Shown one piece after another: positions 1-7,375 of a DNA stretch of 15,307 nt (the stretch's first letter is position 1; each line of letters begins with the position of its first letter). The notes under the pieces were generated by a model. The model had not been told where the DNA came from and ran no database searches. It saw nothing but the letters and a program-made list of their open reading frames with translations. Location of the stretch: positions 1-15,307 of the forward strand of contig JAUWZF010000004.1 in assembly GCA_030615475.1 (NCBI GenBank). Direction: 5' to 3'. Made by a program: the position numbers and the translations under genes. Origin of the DNA: Dehalococcoidales bacterium (lineage in GTDB: Bacteria; Chloroflexota; Dehalococcoidia; Dehalococcoidales; RBG-16-60-22).

Positions 1-1
1 G

Positions 2-520
2 GAGTCCGATAAAGCGATGCTCGACCCGGCGGCCGAAGCCGAACTTGAAGCTGTCACCGAGATAATACGCGCTATCCGCAATGTCCGGGCTCAGTACAAA
101 GTGGAGAGCAGCCGATGGATTGAGGCAAAAATACACACCGAGTCGTCCCGACACGCGAGGATATCCCGCTATATCGACTCCATCAAGGCCCTGGCGAAGG
201 CCAATCCCGTCACCTTCCATGATATTCAGGAGGGAATTTCAAAGGGAATACCATCAAACGAAAGTGACCTTGTAGTCGTGCTTTCAAAAACCGTTGTTCA
301 AATTCCCATGGCCAGCATGTTCGACCTCGAGGCGGAGAGGAAAAGGGTAGAGAAAGAGCTGGAACAGACGCAGGCCGAAGTTGCCCGTCTTGAATCCAGA
401 CTGAAAGACGAGGCCTTTCTGACCAAGGCCCCGGAGGCAGTTATTGAAAAGGAACGGCAAAAACTTTATACTTTGAACGACAAACTGGAGAAACTGAAGC
501 AACAGAGTGCCAGATTGTAG
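2..520 (+). CDS. valS: Valyl-tRNA synthetase, C-terminal part (5' end outside window)
   Basis: Valyl-tRNA synthetase charges tRNA-Val with valine in the cytoplasm. Only the last 172 codons are present; the frame is open from base 2 and ends at a TAG. The first part (VTEIIRAIRNVRAQYKV) matches the end of the class I anticodon-binding domain. The last 65 or so residues, starting near FDLEAERKRVEKELEQ, form the charged, heptad-rich coiled coil that ends ValS and contacts the tRNA. A conserved-looking FLTKAPEAVIEKER stretch lies inside that coil and is typical of the family. The next gene starts 11 bases downstream, with its ribosome binding site overlapping this stop codon, so the two are probably co-transcribed. 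Identification rests on family recognition of the C-terminal domain; the catalytic core is not visible here. Confidence 0.93.
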   Translation, partial: ESDKAMLDPAAEAELEAVTEIIRAIRNVRAQYKVESSRWIEAKIHTESSRHARISRYIDSIKALAKANPVTFHDIQEGISKGIPSNESDLVVVLSKTVVQIPMASMFDLEAERKRVEKELEQTQAEVARLESRLKDEAFLTKAPEAVIEKERQKLYTLNDKLEKLKQQSARL

Positions 521-531
521 GAGGTGAGGCA

Positions 532-1008
532 ATGTTCGAGAGAGTGCTCGTTCCATTAGATGGTTCTAAAGTAGGCGAAGCAGCCCTGCCGGTTATTAAG
601 CAACTCGTGGCCAAATGCAGCCCACAAACAACTGTAGAGCTTACCCTGCTGGGGGTAATAACGTTACTGCGACACTGGGTGGTGGTCGGGGAGGCGAGCG
701 CCCCGGTTTCTTATACAGAAGATGAGCTAACACTTATCAAACAGAGGGTTATGGACTACCTCGCCAGGACCGGCGATTCCCTGAAGAACCGGGGAGTCGT
801 TATCAAGACGATGGTCAGTTCCGGTAACGCCTCCGAAGAGATACTTAAAGCCGTCGGAGAAACCAAGGCGGATTTAATAGCCATGTCAACGCACGGGAGG
901 TCGGGGCTGCGCCGCCTGGCTTTCGGCAGCATTACCGATAAAGTATTGCGTGGCGCCAGCGTGCCCGTACTCATGGTACGAGCGCCGGAGGGCACTGTCA
1001 ACGAATAG
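532..1008 (+). CDS. Universal stress protein, UspA family, ATP-binding type
   Basis: A single-domain universal stress protein of 158 aa, the usual family length. Such proteins form dimers, bind ATP or other nucleotides, and help cells survive starvation and stress; the exact role here is unknown. The N-terminus FERVLVPLDGSKVGEAAL is the typical first strand and loop. The C-terminal nucleotide-binding motif is visible as S119-T-H-G122, then nine residues, then G132-S133, close to the G-2x-G-9x-G(S/T) pattern of ATP-binding members. Its first glycine is replaced by serine, a common variant. The strong ribosome binding site AGGAGGTGA at 519-527 overlaps the valS stop codon, which supports this ATG start and coupling to valS. 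It converges on the gene ending at 1101, with a palindromic repeat between them. Confidence 0.93.
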   Translation: MFERVLVPLDGSKVGEAALPVIKQLVAKCSPQTTVELTLLGVITLLRHWVVVGEASAPVSYTEDELTLIKQRVMDYLARTGDSLKNRGVVIKTMVSSGNASEEILKAVGETKADLIAMSTHGRSGLRRLAFGSITDKVLRGASVPVLMVRAPEGTVNE

Positions 1009-1017
1009 CTGCTAAAG

Positions 1018-1094
1018 TGTCATTGCGAGCGAATCGAAGCAATCCCAACCAGCGATGAATAGATTGCTTCGTCGCTGTGCTCCTCGCAATGACA
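1018..1094. repeat. 77-bp palindromic dispersed repeat (MITE-like hairpin)
   Basis: The outer arms TGTCATTGCGAG (1018-1029) and CTCGCAATGACA (1083-1094) are perfect 12-bp inverted repeats. The inner arms CGAAGCAATC (1035-1044) and GATTGCTTCG (1062-1071) add another perfect 10 bp. The CATTGCGAG...GAAGCAATC core resembles a widespread family of intergenic palindromes in environmental bacteria (from memory, not searched). It lies between convergent genes and has no coding capacity. Its transcript would fold into a long hairpin from either strand, so it may also help end transcription both ways, although there is no clear T-tract. Confidence 0.85.
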
Positions 1095-1100
1095 TTACGG

Positions 1101-1853
1101 TCAGACCGAATCATCGTAGGGCAGGTCGGCGGCCAGTACCTTAAAAACGCCCCTCTTCTGCCACTGTCGCTTGAGGTATCCCAGCGCTTTCTTGGTATCG
1201 CTGGCGATTTTGGCTTTTTCACACCGCTTCAGTCGGTATTTGAACAGCCAGTAGGTGAACTCCTTCAGTTCGGCGAGGGTAATAGACCTGAGCTGAGCGT
1301 AGTGCTTCTCCTGCCGGAATATTTTTAATAAATCCTCGCGGGTGGTATTGTAAATCCGCTGGTAGGTCTCATCGGTGGTCTCGCCCTGGCTCCGGAAGCC
1401 CCGCACCCGCCTTTCCTTGTCTATTTCTTCCTGCACCGCCAGGAGGAGGGCTTCTTCGACGGTAACACCGTAGAAATAGTTGAGGTACTGGCCGTACTTA
1501 CGGTCGCCGATGAGCTTTTTGACCTCCCCGGCCTGCAACTCGAGCGGGGGTATGCCGCGAAAGAGAAGGGCATTCTTTTCATCTTCGGGCAGGAGACCGC
1601 CTACCGTCGCGCAGAGTCGCTCCGCCAGTAGCAGCCAGTCAAAGGCTTCCCCATCGATGAGGTAGCGGTAGGCGCGGTCTTTACAGACTTCATCGGCGCT
1701 GGTCCACAGTCCGATAGCATGTAGCAGGGCAAGATACCAGTGCTGGCCGGCGGCGAGCGCCTGCTTCAAATAGCTTATGGCTTCGGCATCGCCGGCTGAA
1801 GTAGATACGGAAGAACCTGATGGATTCTTTACCTCCGTCATGCCGCGCCTCAT
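1101..1853 (-). CDS. Conserved-looking hypothetical protein, 250 aa
   Basis: I do not recognise this protein. It is soluble, helix-rich and charged, with no signal peptide or membrane segment. The N-terminal part (residues 20-85) is rich in Ala, Leu and Trp and looks like packed helices (YLKQALAAGQHWYLALLHAI). The middle contains KYGQYLNYFYGVTVEEALLLAVQEE, and the C-terminal third is strongly basic (FKYRLKRCEKAKIAS, LGYLKRQWQKRG), which would suit nucleic-acid or protein contact. The ATG at 1853 overlaps the TGA of the upstream helix-hairpin-helix gene in an ATGA arrangement, which suggests translational coupling and a shared function. A second ATG four codons later is a possible start. It is the last gene of the long minus-strand block and faces the palindromic repeat. 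Confidence 0.8.
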   Translation of the reverse strand: MRRGMTEVKNPSGSSVSTSAGDAEAISYLKQALAAGQHWYLALLHAIGLWTSADEVCKDRAYRYLIDGEAFDWLLLAERLCATVGGLLPEDEKNALLFRGIPPLELQAGEVKKLIGDRKYGQYLNYFYGVTVEEALLLAVQEEIDKERRVRGFRSQGETTDETYQRIYNTTREDLLKIFRQEKHYAQLRSITLAELKEFTYWLFKYRLKRCEKAKIASDTKKALGYLKRQWQKRGVFKVLAADLPYDDSV

Positions 1854-2137
1854 ACCCGGGCCGAATGGGCCCGCTCCGGGAATTCCGCTTTGAGTCTTTC
1901 GTAATAGTCGAGCCTGCCGGTGGTCACCAGCTCGGTAATTTTTTTGGTAATGGCCTCGCCCGCCCCGGGGATTTCATTAAGTCTGTTTTCAGCGACCAGC
2001 TGCTCAACCGGTTCAGCCAGCTCCGTAATGGCGCGCGCCACCTTCTGGTAAGCCCGTATCTTGAAGATGTTGTCCTTCTTGAGCCCGAGCATCTCCGCGA
2101 TATCACTAAAAACGGCGGCGATTTCTGAGTTTGTCAT
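1850..2137 (-). CDS. Stand-alone helix-hairpin-helix protein resembling the N-terminal domain of PolX
   Basis: This 95-aa protein looks like only the first domain of a bacterial family X DNA polymerase (the 8-kDa, polymerase-beta-like part). MTNSEIAAVFSDIAEMLGLK, then FKIRAYQKVARAITEL, matches the start of PolX. The helix-hairpin-helix LNEIPGAGEAITKKI at about residues 54-68 is the DNA-backbone binding element. Full-length PolX is near 570 aa with polymerase and PHP domains; neither is present, and the reading frame after the stop encodes an unrelated protein. It is therefore either a dedicated small DNA-binding protein or a polymerase fragment. It lies 9 bases after the EVE-domain gene with no clear ribosome binding site, and overlaps the next gene by ATGA. 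The function is inferred only from domain similarity. Confidence 0.83.
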   Translation of the reverse strand: MTNSEIAAVFSDIAEMLGLKKDNIFKIRAYQKVARAITELAEPVEQLVAENRLNEIPGAGEAITKKITELVTTGRLDYYERLKAEFPERAHSARV

Positions 2138-2146
2138 AATGAAATA

Positions 2147-3019
2147 TTAGATGCCCAATTCCTTTTCAAATTCAAAGTAGGCTTTTTTACGTTTGTATAG
2201 TTCCTCCACTTTTTCTAATTCAATATATTTCACACGGTCACTGATTTCATGGAAAGTGCCCGATAGAAGACCAGTGGCCTTGCTATAATCTTTTTCAGAT
2301 GCCACAAAATATATGTGGCTGTTCCACAGGTCGAAGGCATGCTTTAGCTTCCCCAAAGCATGATAAATATCCCCTCCAATTTGGACTTCAAATACATATG
2401 TCGGTACTGAATTTATAACCCGCCTCCATACAACGTCTAATTTACCAATATCAAACGGGTACTCTTTTTCAGCAATATAATCCTGCAACTGTCCAATTTT
2501 AACAAGCCTATCTTGTAAATTGCCATGGGAGAGAAGAATTTTTTCTTGTTTTTGAGGAGCGGACACGAATTCTGCAAATTCTTCTTCGATAGAAGGAAGT
2601 TCAATTTCTGGAATAGTATATTCGGGGACATGCATACTCGTAATTAACTTCCTAGCTGCTAATTCATTTAATAACTGGAATCCTGCCCGAGGAAATAACT
2701 CTTTAGATATTATTTTTTCACTCTTCCATTTATCCTGAAGAAGGCAGAATTCGACATCGAACTCAAAGCGTAAAGGCCATATAACTTCATCGGTTTTTAA
2801 TTCGTCTGGCCACAGCGGTTTATCCTGAATAAATTTTGTTCGAACTGTTCCATAACCAATTATTCCACCAACAGGCTGGGTGGCATAAAAAAGTAACTTG
2901 TCCTTTTCATTAATGCTTTCCCATAAAAGACGCTGTGTCTTTCTAAGCCCCCAGATATTTCTATGTTGAAAGGCAGTATCCCAATTCTTTTTAGAACCTA
3001 CAACCAGCCAATAATTCAT
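2147..3019 (-). CDS. EVE-domain protein with C-terminal PD-(D/E)xK-like nuclease domain (putative modified-DNA restriction)
   Basis: A two-domain protein of 290 aa. Residues 1-93 (NYWLVVGSKKNW, IWGLRKTQRLLWESI, KDKLLFYATQ, GGIIGYGTV) fit an EVE/PUA-like domain, a fold that reads modified bases such as methylated or hydroxymethylated cytosine. After a linker, residues 170-265 look like a PD-(D/E)xK nuclease core: D195 in GKLDVVW, E211 and Q213 in VFEVQIGGD, and K224/K226 in the following helix. The ExQ form occurs in some known nucleases of this fold. A role as a type IV-like restriction enzyme is inferred. Start choice: a GTG at 3025 is possible, but the ATG at 3019 has GGAG five bases upstream and overlaps the preceding TGA as ATGA. 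The gene is AT-rich (2161-2220 is 30% GC, 2581-2640 is 40%) compared with its neighbours, a sign of recent gain. Confidence 0.8.
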   Translation of the reverse strand: MNYWLVVGSKKNWDTAFQHRNIWGLRKTQRLLWESINEKDKLLFYATQPVGGIIGYGTVRTKFIQDKPLWPDELKTDEVIWPLRFEFDVEFCLLQDKWKSEKIISKELFPRAGFQLLNELAARKLITSMHVPEYTIPEIELPSIEEEFAEFVSAPQKQEKILLSHGNLQDRLVKIGQLQDYIAEKEYPFDIGKLDVVWRRVINSVPTYVFEVQIGGDIYHALGKLKHAFDLWNSHIYFVASEKDYSKATGLLSGTFHEISDRVKYIELEKVEELYKRKKAYFEFEKELGI

Positions 3020-3210
3020 GCCCACTCCATATCAACGTTGCCATCCCAGCAATCTTTATGACATACATAATAAATTTGAGAGTATTTTAAGCCCAGTAGT
3101 TCATTGGAATCCTTTATTTCGCCATCTGAGACCATAAATACTTCCTGCTTTTTTCCCATTATTTTCCCACACTTATCACATGTTTTAACACACAAATGAG
3201 CATCTATCAT
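3016..3210 (-). CDS. Small protein with paired cysteines (putative zinc ribbon), 64 aa
   Basis: I do not recognise the family. The protein has C11-x2-C14 (CDKC) near the N-terminus and C50-H-x2-C54 (CHKDC) near the C-terminus, plus C7, which suggests a small zinc-binding fold. Such folds often mediate nucleic-acid or protein contacts. The upstream sequence has AAGGAGG about eight bases before the ATG, a strong ribosome binding site. Its stop codon overlaps the start of the EVE-nuclease gene (ATGA), and both share the same AT-rich composition. The pair was therefore probably gained and is translated together. A role as a partner or specificity factor of the nuclease is an inference from position alone. 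Confidence 0.72.
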   Translation of the reverse strand: MIDAHLCVKTCDKCGKIMGKKQEVFMVSDGEIKDSNELLGLKYSQIYYVCHKDCWDGNVDMEWA

Positions 3211-3233
3211 TTTCCCCCCCTCCTTTTTTTACC

Positions 3234-3521
3234 TCACAACCCCCGCCACCAGTACAGCCGGGCTTTCATGAGATTATATAAAAATATATTTTTCTCTCCG
3301 TAATCGGTCAACAGGCCGTAGTCCAGGTAGGCTTTGGCTTCCTGGTTTATATTGCTCTTCTCCTTAGCCTCCTTTACCCGTTCAAGCGCCTGGCGCCTGG
3401 CCCGGAGCACGAGCTTGCGCTTCCTTTCGGCCCGGTTCAGCGGCTTCTGGGGGTCGTCGGGCAGCTGCTCAATCTGCCCTGATAATTCCTTCGTCAGATT
3501 TTCCAGCTCTTCGTCGGTCAT
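3234..3521 (-). CDS. Small basic hypothetical protein downstream of secA, 95 aa
   Basis: An unrecognised small protein that starts 6 bases after the secA stop codon. Its N-terminal third is acidic (MTDEELENLTKELSGQIEQL). The middle is strongly basic and helical (NRAERKRKLVLRARRQALERVKEAKEK), and the C-terminus is aromatic (YNLMKARLYWWRGL). There is no membrane segment or signal peptide. No strong ribosome binding site precedes the ATG, so translation may depend on coupling to secA. Its composition resembles secA rather than the AT-rich genes that follow, so it probably belongs to the original operon. The stop at 3236-3234 marks the likely left edge of native sequence before the acquired cassette. 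It could be a lineage-specific helper gene; nothing in the sequence shows what it does. Confidence 0.72.
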   Translation of the reverse strand: MTDEELENLTKELSGQIEQLPDDPQKPLNRAERKRKLVLRARRQALERVKEAKEKSNINQEAKAYLDYGLLTDYGEKNIFLYNLMKARLYWWRGL

Positions 3522-3527
3522 AAAGGC

Positions 3528-6185
3528 TTACTTTCCGCAGCAGCGCTTGTATTTCTTGCCGCTGCCGCAGGGACAGGGGGCGTTGCGGCCTATCTTCTTC
3601 CCGGCGACCCCGACCTGTTGGGGCCTGCCGCCGCTCTGAGAGCCGACGGCCGCCCTGGCCATCAGCGACTCCGGTTGTTTGGCTTCCCGCTGTTCAATCC
3701 TCACGTGGAATATGGTATGAGCGACATCCTGCTGGATGGTATCCAGCAGGGTCTGGAACTGCTCGTAGCCGGAACGTTTGTAGGCATCCACGGGACGCGT
3801 CTGGCGCAGACTCTGCCACCCCGCCTGGAGTCGCATATGCTCCATGGCCGTCAGGTGCTCCACCCAGAGCCGGTCAATAATCTGGAGCATCACCAGCCTT
3901 TCCAGCAACCTCATTTTATCGGCGCCCGTTTCCTTCTCCCGTTCCTCGTAGAGGGTCTCCGCCAGCTCAGCAAACTTCTTCTCAATTTCCTTAGACGACA
4001 TCTCGGCAAGGATTTTTTCGTTGATGGCAGGCGGCACCGGCAGGACTCTATTGATATCGGCCAGCAGGCCGGCGATATCCCAGCCATCGCTATACTGGTC
4101 GGCCAGACGTAAGGAAATGATGCCCCTTATTTCCGCGGTAACCATATCCAGGATGTTCGTCTTGAGGTCGGCGCCGCTGAGTACTTTCGAGCGCTCCTGG
4201 TAGATAAGCTCGCGGTGCTTGTTGACGACATCGTCATATTCGACCAGATGCTTGCGCACGTCGAAGTGATACCCCTCGACGCGCTTCTGCACATCGGTAA
4301 TGCCGCCGGTAATCAATTTATTCTCGATGGGCGTGTCTTCGTCCATACCCACCCAGCCCATAATACTCTTGATGCGGTCGCCGCCGAAACGGCGCATGAT
4401 ATCATCCTCCAGTGATATGAAGAAACGCGAGCGGCCGGGGTCGCCCTGGCGCCCCGCCCTACCGCGGAGCTGGTTATCAATCCGCCGCGCCTCATGGCGC
4501 TCCGTGCCGATAATATGAAGTCCGCCCTGGGCAATTATCTTATCGTGCTCCGCCTGCCAATCTCTATCACCGTCACCTTCAGGGTTGCCGCCCAGAATAA
4601 TATCGACACCGCGCCCGGCCATGTTGGTGGCCACGGTTACCGCCCCCGGCTCACCGGCACTGGCGATAATTTCACCCTCTCTGGTATGCTCTTTGGCATT
4701 AAGCACTTTACAGTTAATTCCCTGCCTCTTGAGCATGTCGCTGAGGTACTCCGATTTCTCGATGGAAACGGTGCCGACCAGCACCGGGATTTCTTTCTCA
4801 TGAAGCTGCTTAATTTCACGCACCACCGCCCGAAATTTGCCCTCCTCCGTCTTGTAAATAAGGTCGGGAAGGTCCTCACGAACCATGGGTTTGTTGGTGG
4901 GAATCTCCGTTACCTCGAGCTTGTATATCTTGTAGAACTCCTCGGCTTCCGTGGCCGCCGTGCCGGTCATGCCCGCCAGCTTTTCGTACATGCGGAAATA
5001 GTTCTGGATGGTTACCGTAGCGTATGTCTTGGACTCCTGCTGTACTCTGATATGCTCTTTAGCCTCGATAGCCTGGTGCAGTCCTTCGGAGTAGCGCCGG
5101 CCGATCATCTTTCTTCCGGTAAACTCATCGACGATGACAACCTCGGCTTCCCCTTTTTCATGATCCACGACATATTGCTGGTTTTTCTTATAAAACTCTT
5201 TAGCACTGAGGGCATTTCTCAGGTGGTGCATTAGACCTGAGTCATTGTAGAGAGAGTTGCCAGATTTCAACAGCCCCTCGCGCTTGAGCATCATCTCCAC
5301 TTTATCCCAACCGGTTTCGGTTAATTCAGCACTTCGTTCTTTCTCCTTAATTTCATAGTCCTCATCCCGCTTCAGCCGAAGCACAAGTTGAGCGAAGGCC
5401 TGATATAGTTGCCCCGCCTCGGTATCGGGAGCGCTGATGATAAGCGGCGTGCGGGCCTCATCGATAAGGAGATTGTCCACCTCGTCGACGATGGCGTAGT
5501 TCAAAGGACGCTGGACACACCGGGACAAATCCGTCACCATGTTGTCCCTGAGGTAATCAAAGCCAAAATCGCTGCTGGTGCCGTAGGTGATGTCGGCCTC
5601 GTAGGCCTCTTTACGAGAGATAGGCCGGAAATGCTTCCAGCGGCTGTCCCCGGAATCGTAATCCTGGTCGTAAATACGGGCGGGGCTATATTCGTCCGGA
5701 TCCTGCATCGGGTAAATACTGGCAACGCTTACCCCCAGAGCGTGATAAACGGGCGCCATCCAGTACGGGTCGCGCCGCGCCAGGTAGTCATTTACCGTGG
5801 CCAGGTGGCAACCATTGCCGGTGAGCGAGTTAAGGTAGAGGGGCAGGGTAGCCACCAGGGTCTTACCTTCACCGGTCTTCATCTCGGCGATTTTCCCCTG
5901 GTGCAGGGTAACACCGCCTAAAAGCTGCACATCATAGTGGCGCTGGCCGATTTTACGCTTGGCGGCCTCACGGACGGCGGCAAATGCCTCGGGCAACAGT
6001 TCATCGAGTGAGACACCGTCCTTGAGCCTGGACCTGAACTCGTCCGTCTTGGCGCGAAGCTCGGCATCACCTAATTTTTCAAACTCAGGCTCCAGAACAT
6101 TGATAGGGTCAACCTTAGGCTGCAGCCGTTTCAGCTCTTTTTCGTTGGAATCAAACAGACCGCTTAAAAACTTAACCATCTCCAT
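3528..6185 (-). CDS. secA: Preprotein translocase ATPase subunit SecA
   Basis: SecA is the ATPase motor that drives unfolded precursor proteins through the SecYEG channel at the inner face of the membrane. The length of about 885 aa is normal for the family (B. subtilis 841, E. coli 901). Visible motifs include Walker A in MKTGEGKTL (near residue 105), the DEAD-like box VDEVDNLLIDEARTPLI (near 234-250), the second helicase motor (VATNMAGRGVDIILGG, then GTERHEARRIDNQLRGRAGRQGDPG), and a C-terminal zinc motif in NAPCPCGSGKKYKRCCGK. An acidic segment near residues 160-190 (MQDPDEYSPARIYDQDYDSG) is absent from E. coli SecA and resembles Chloroflexi versions. The start is uncertain among GTG 6188, ATG 6185 and ATG 6179; all overlap the upstream DUF2007 gene, which implies translational coupling. 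Confidence 0.98.
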   Translation of the reverse strand: MEMVKFLSGLFDSNEKELKRLQPKVDPINVLEPEFEKLGDAELRAKTDEFRSRLKDGVSLDELLPEAFAAVREAAKRKIGQRHYDVQLLGGVTLHQGKIAEMKTGEGKTLVATLPLYLNSLTGNGCHLATVNDYLARRDPYWMAPVYHALGVSVASIYPMQDPDEYSPARIYDQDYDSGDSRWKHFRPISRKEAYEADITYGTSSDFGFDYLRDNMVTDLSRCVQRPLNYAIVDEVDNLLIDEARTPLIISAPDTEAGQLYQAFAQLVLRLKRDEDYEIKEKERSAELTETGWDKVEMMLKREGLLKSGNSLYNDSGLMHHLRNALSAKEFYKKNQQYVVDHEKGEAEVVIVDEFTGRKMIGRRYSEGLHQAIEAKEHIRVQQESKTYATVTIQNYFRMYEKLAGMTGTAATEAEEFYKIYKLEVTEIPTNKPMVREDLPDLIYKTEEGKFRAVVREIKQLHEKEIPVLVGTVSIEKSEYLSDMLKRQGINCKVLNAKEHTREGEIIASAGEPGAVTVATNMAGRGVDIILGGNPEGDGDRDWQAEHDKIIAQGGLHIIGTERHEARRIDNQLRGRAGRQGDPGRSRFFISLEDDIMRRFGGDRIKSIMGWVGMDEDTPIENKLITGGITDVQKRVEGYHFDVRKHLVEYDDVVNKHRELIYQERSKVLSGADLKTNILDMVTAEIRGIISLRLADQYSDGWDIAGLLADINRVLPVPPAINEKILAEMSSKEIEKKFAELAETLYEEREKETGADKMRLLERLVMLQIIDRLWVEHLTAMEHMRLQAGWQSLRQTRPVDAYKRSGYEQFQTLLDTIQQDVAHTIFHVRIEQREAKQPESLMARAAVGSQSGGRPQQVGVAGKKIGRNAPCPCGSGKKYKRCCGK

Positions 6186-6402
6186 CACTCACAATCAGTT
6201 CTCTCGCCCGGTCCGCCATGGAATCCAGGACCATAACTTTAACTTCGGCCATGCCATCGACCGTAAACATGAGCACCGAAGGCGCAGCATTCGATTTCAG
6301 AAAGCACGGTATGTCATAGCTTTCCAGTAAGCTCCTGATGACCTGCGCCTCCATTTCATGGCGGGCTTTATAAACCTCGACCAGTCTCTCGTTATTACTC
6401 AA
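6172..6402 (-). CDS. DUF2007 family small protein, TTG start
   Basis: A 76-aa single-domain protein of the DUF2007 type (annotated as putative signal-transducing protein; function not established). The pattern NNERLVEVYKARHEMEAQVIRSLLESYDIPCFL, then MAEVKVMVLDSMADRARELI, is the family's usual layout of a strand, a helix that spans lineages, and a closing helix. No ATG gives a complete domain. A TTG at 6402 is preceded by GGTGGGAG six bases upstream and keeps the first strand, so it is chosen. The first 8 bases overlap the end of prs, and the last 14 or so overlap the start of secA. All three genes are therefore probably translated as a coupled set. A start at the later internal ATG (MEAQVIR) would remove the first strand and is unlikely. 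Confidence 0.78.
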   Translation of the reverse strand: MSNNERLVEVYKARHEMEAQVIRSLLESYDIPCFLKSNAAPSVLMFTVDGMAEVKVMVLDSMADRARELIVSDGDG

Positions 6403-7333
6403 ACATGGCTCCCACCGACTGCCCGGTATGAATACGCTTGATGGCCTCACCCAGCAGCGGCGCTATCGGCAAAACGGTAATCTTGTCTATTCTCTTTCTG
6501 TTGGGAATACGGACAGTATCGGTAACGATTACTTCCTTCACCGGACTTTCGGCCAAACGCTTAATCGCCGGGCCGGAGAAAATGGGGTGGGTGCAGCAGG
6601 CATGTACTTCCAGAGCACCGCGGCCTAGAAGGGTAGAGACAACCCCCACCAGCGAGCCGGCGGTGTCTATTTCGTCATCTACGGTGATGGCTATCTTACC
6701 TTTCACATCACCGATTACGTTCAGCGTTTCAGTCTTATCATCATTGCCAAGGCGCCTTTTTTCCATGATAGCCAGGGGGGCATTCAGCATGGCTCCCAGG
6801 TCACGCGCACGCTTGGTAGCGCCTATATCACTGGCAACGACCACCACGTCCTTATAGGCTTTCTCTATAAAATAATTACCTAACATATTAAGAGCTGTCA
6901 GCTCGTCAACAGGTATGTTAAAGAAACCCTGAATCTGCGCCGCGTGTAAGTCTACGGTCAGCACCCGGTTGGCACCGGCTACGGTAAGCAGGTCGGCCAC
7001 CAGTTTGGCGGTGATGGGCACCCGGGGCTGGTCTTTTTTATCAGTGCGTCCATATCCGTAGTACGGTATTACAGCCGTAATCCGGCCGGCCGAAGCCCGC
7101 TTCAGAGCGTCAAGCATGATGAGCAGCTCCACCAGGCTGTTATTGACCGGAGAGGAGATAGGCTGAACGACAAAAGTATCCCGCTGACGGACATTCTCCT
7201 TAATACGAACAAAGGTATTTTCATTACTGAACTGCTTTACTTCACACTTGCCCAAACGTATCCTCAGATACCTGGTTATCTCCTTAGCCAGAGCCGGATG
7301 AGCCCTGCCGCATAATACCTTTAGTTCATCCAT
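6395..7333 (-). CDS. prs: Ribose-phosphate pyrophosphokinase (PRPP synthetase)
   Basis: This enzyme makes PRPP from ribose 5-phosphate and ATP, feeding purine, pyrimidine, NAD, histidine and tryptophan synthesis. At 312 aa it has the normal length for class I enzymes. The N-terminal half includes the conserved RIKENVRQRDTFVVQPISSPVN segment and the ATP/phosphate region YYGYGRTDKKDQPRVPITAKL. The PRPP-binding loop is seen as ITVDDEIDTAGSLVGVV, a normal variant of the VDDxIDTAGT motif, and VASDIGATKRARDLG is the catalytic flexible-loop region. AGGAG lies about ten bases before the ATG, and an extended -10 promoter is visible near 7380. It leads the minus-strand block with DUF2007 and secA. The link to pyrG elsewhere in the window is metabolic, not operonic. 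Confidence 0.97.
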   Translation of the reverse strand: MDELKVLCGRAHPALAKEITRYLRIRLGKCEVKQFSNENTFVRIKENVRQRDTFVVQPISSPVNNSLVELLIMLDALKRASAGRITAVIPYYGYGRTDKKDQPRVPITAKLVADLLTVAGANRVLTVDLHAAQIQGFFNIPVDELTALNMLGNYFIEKAYKDVVVVASDIGATKRARDLGAMLNAPLAIMEKRRLGNDDKTETLNVIGDVKGKIAITVDDEIDTAGSLVGVVSTLLGRGALEVHACCTHPIFSGPAIKRLAESPVKEVIVTDTVRIPNRKRIDKITVLPIAPLLGEAIKRIHTGQSVGAMFE

Positions 7334-7375
7334 GAGCTATCTTCTCCTCTCTAAATTTTACCCGGTTGCATAATT

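Noticed and set aside
4494..5234. A 246-codon plus-strand open frame antisense to secA
   Set aside because: It lies wholly inside secA, has no ribosome binding site or family likeness, and its open length is explained by the codon bias of the minus-strand gene.
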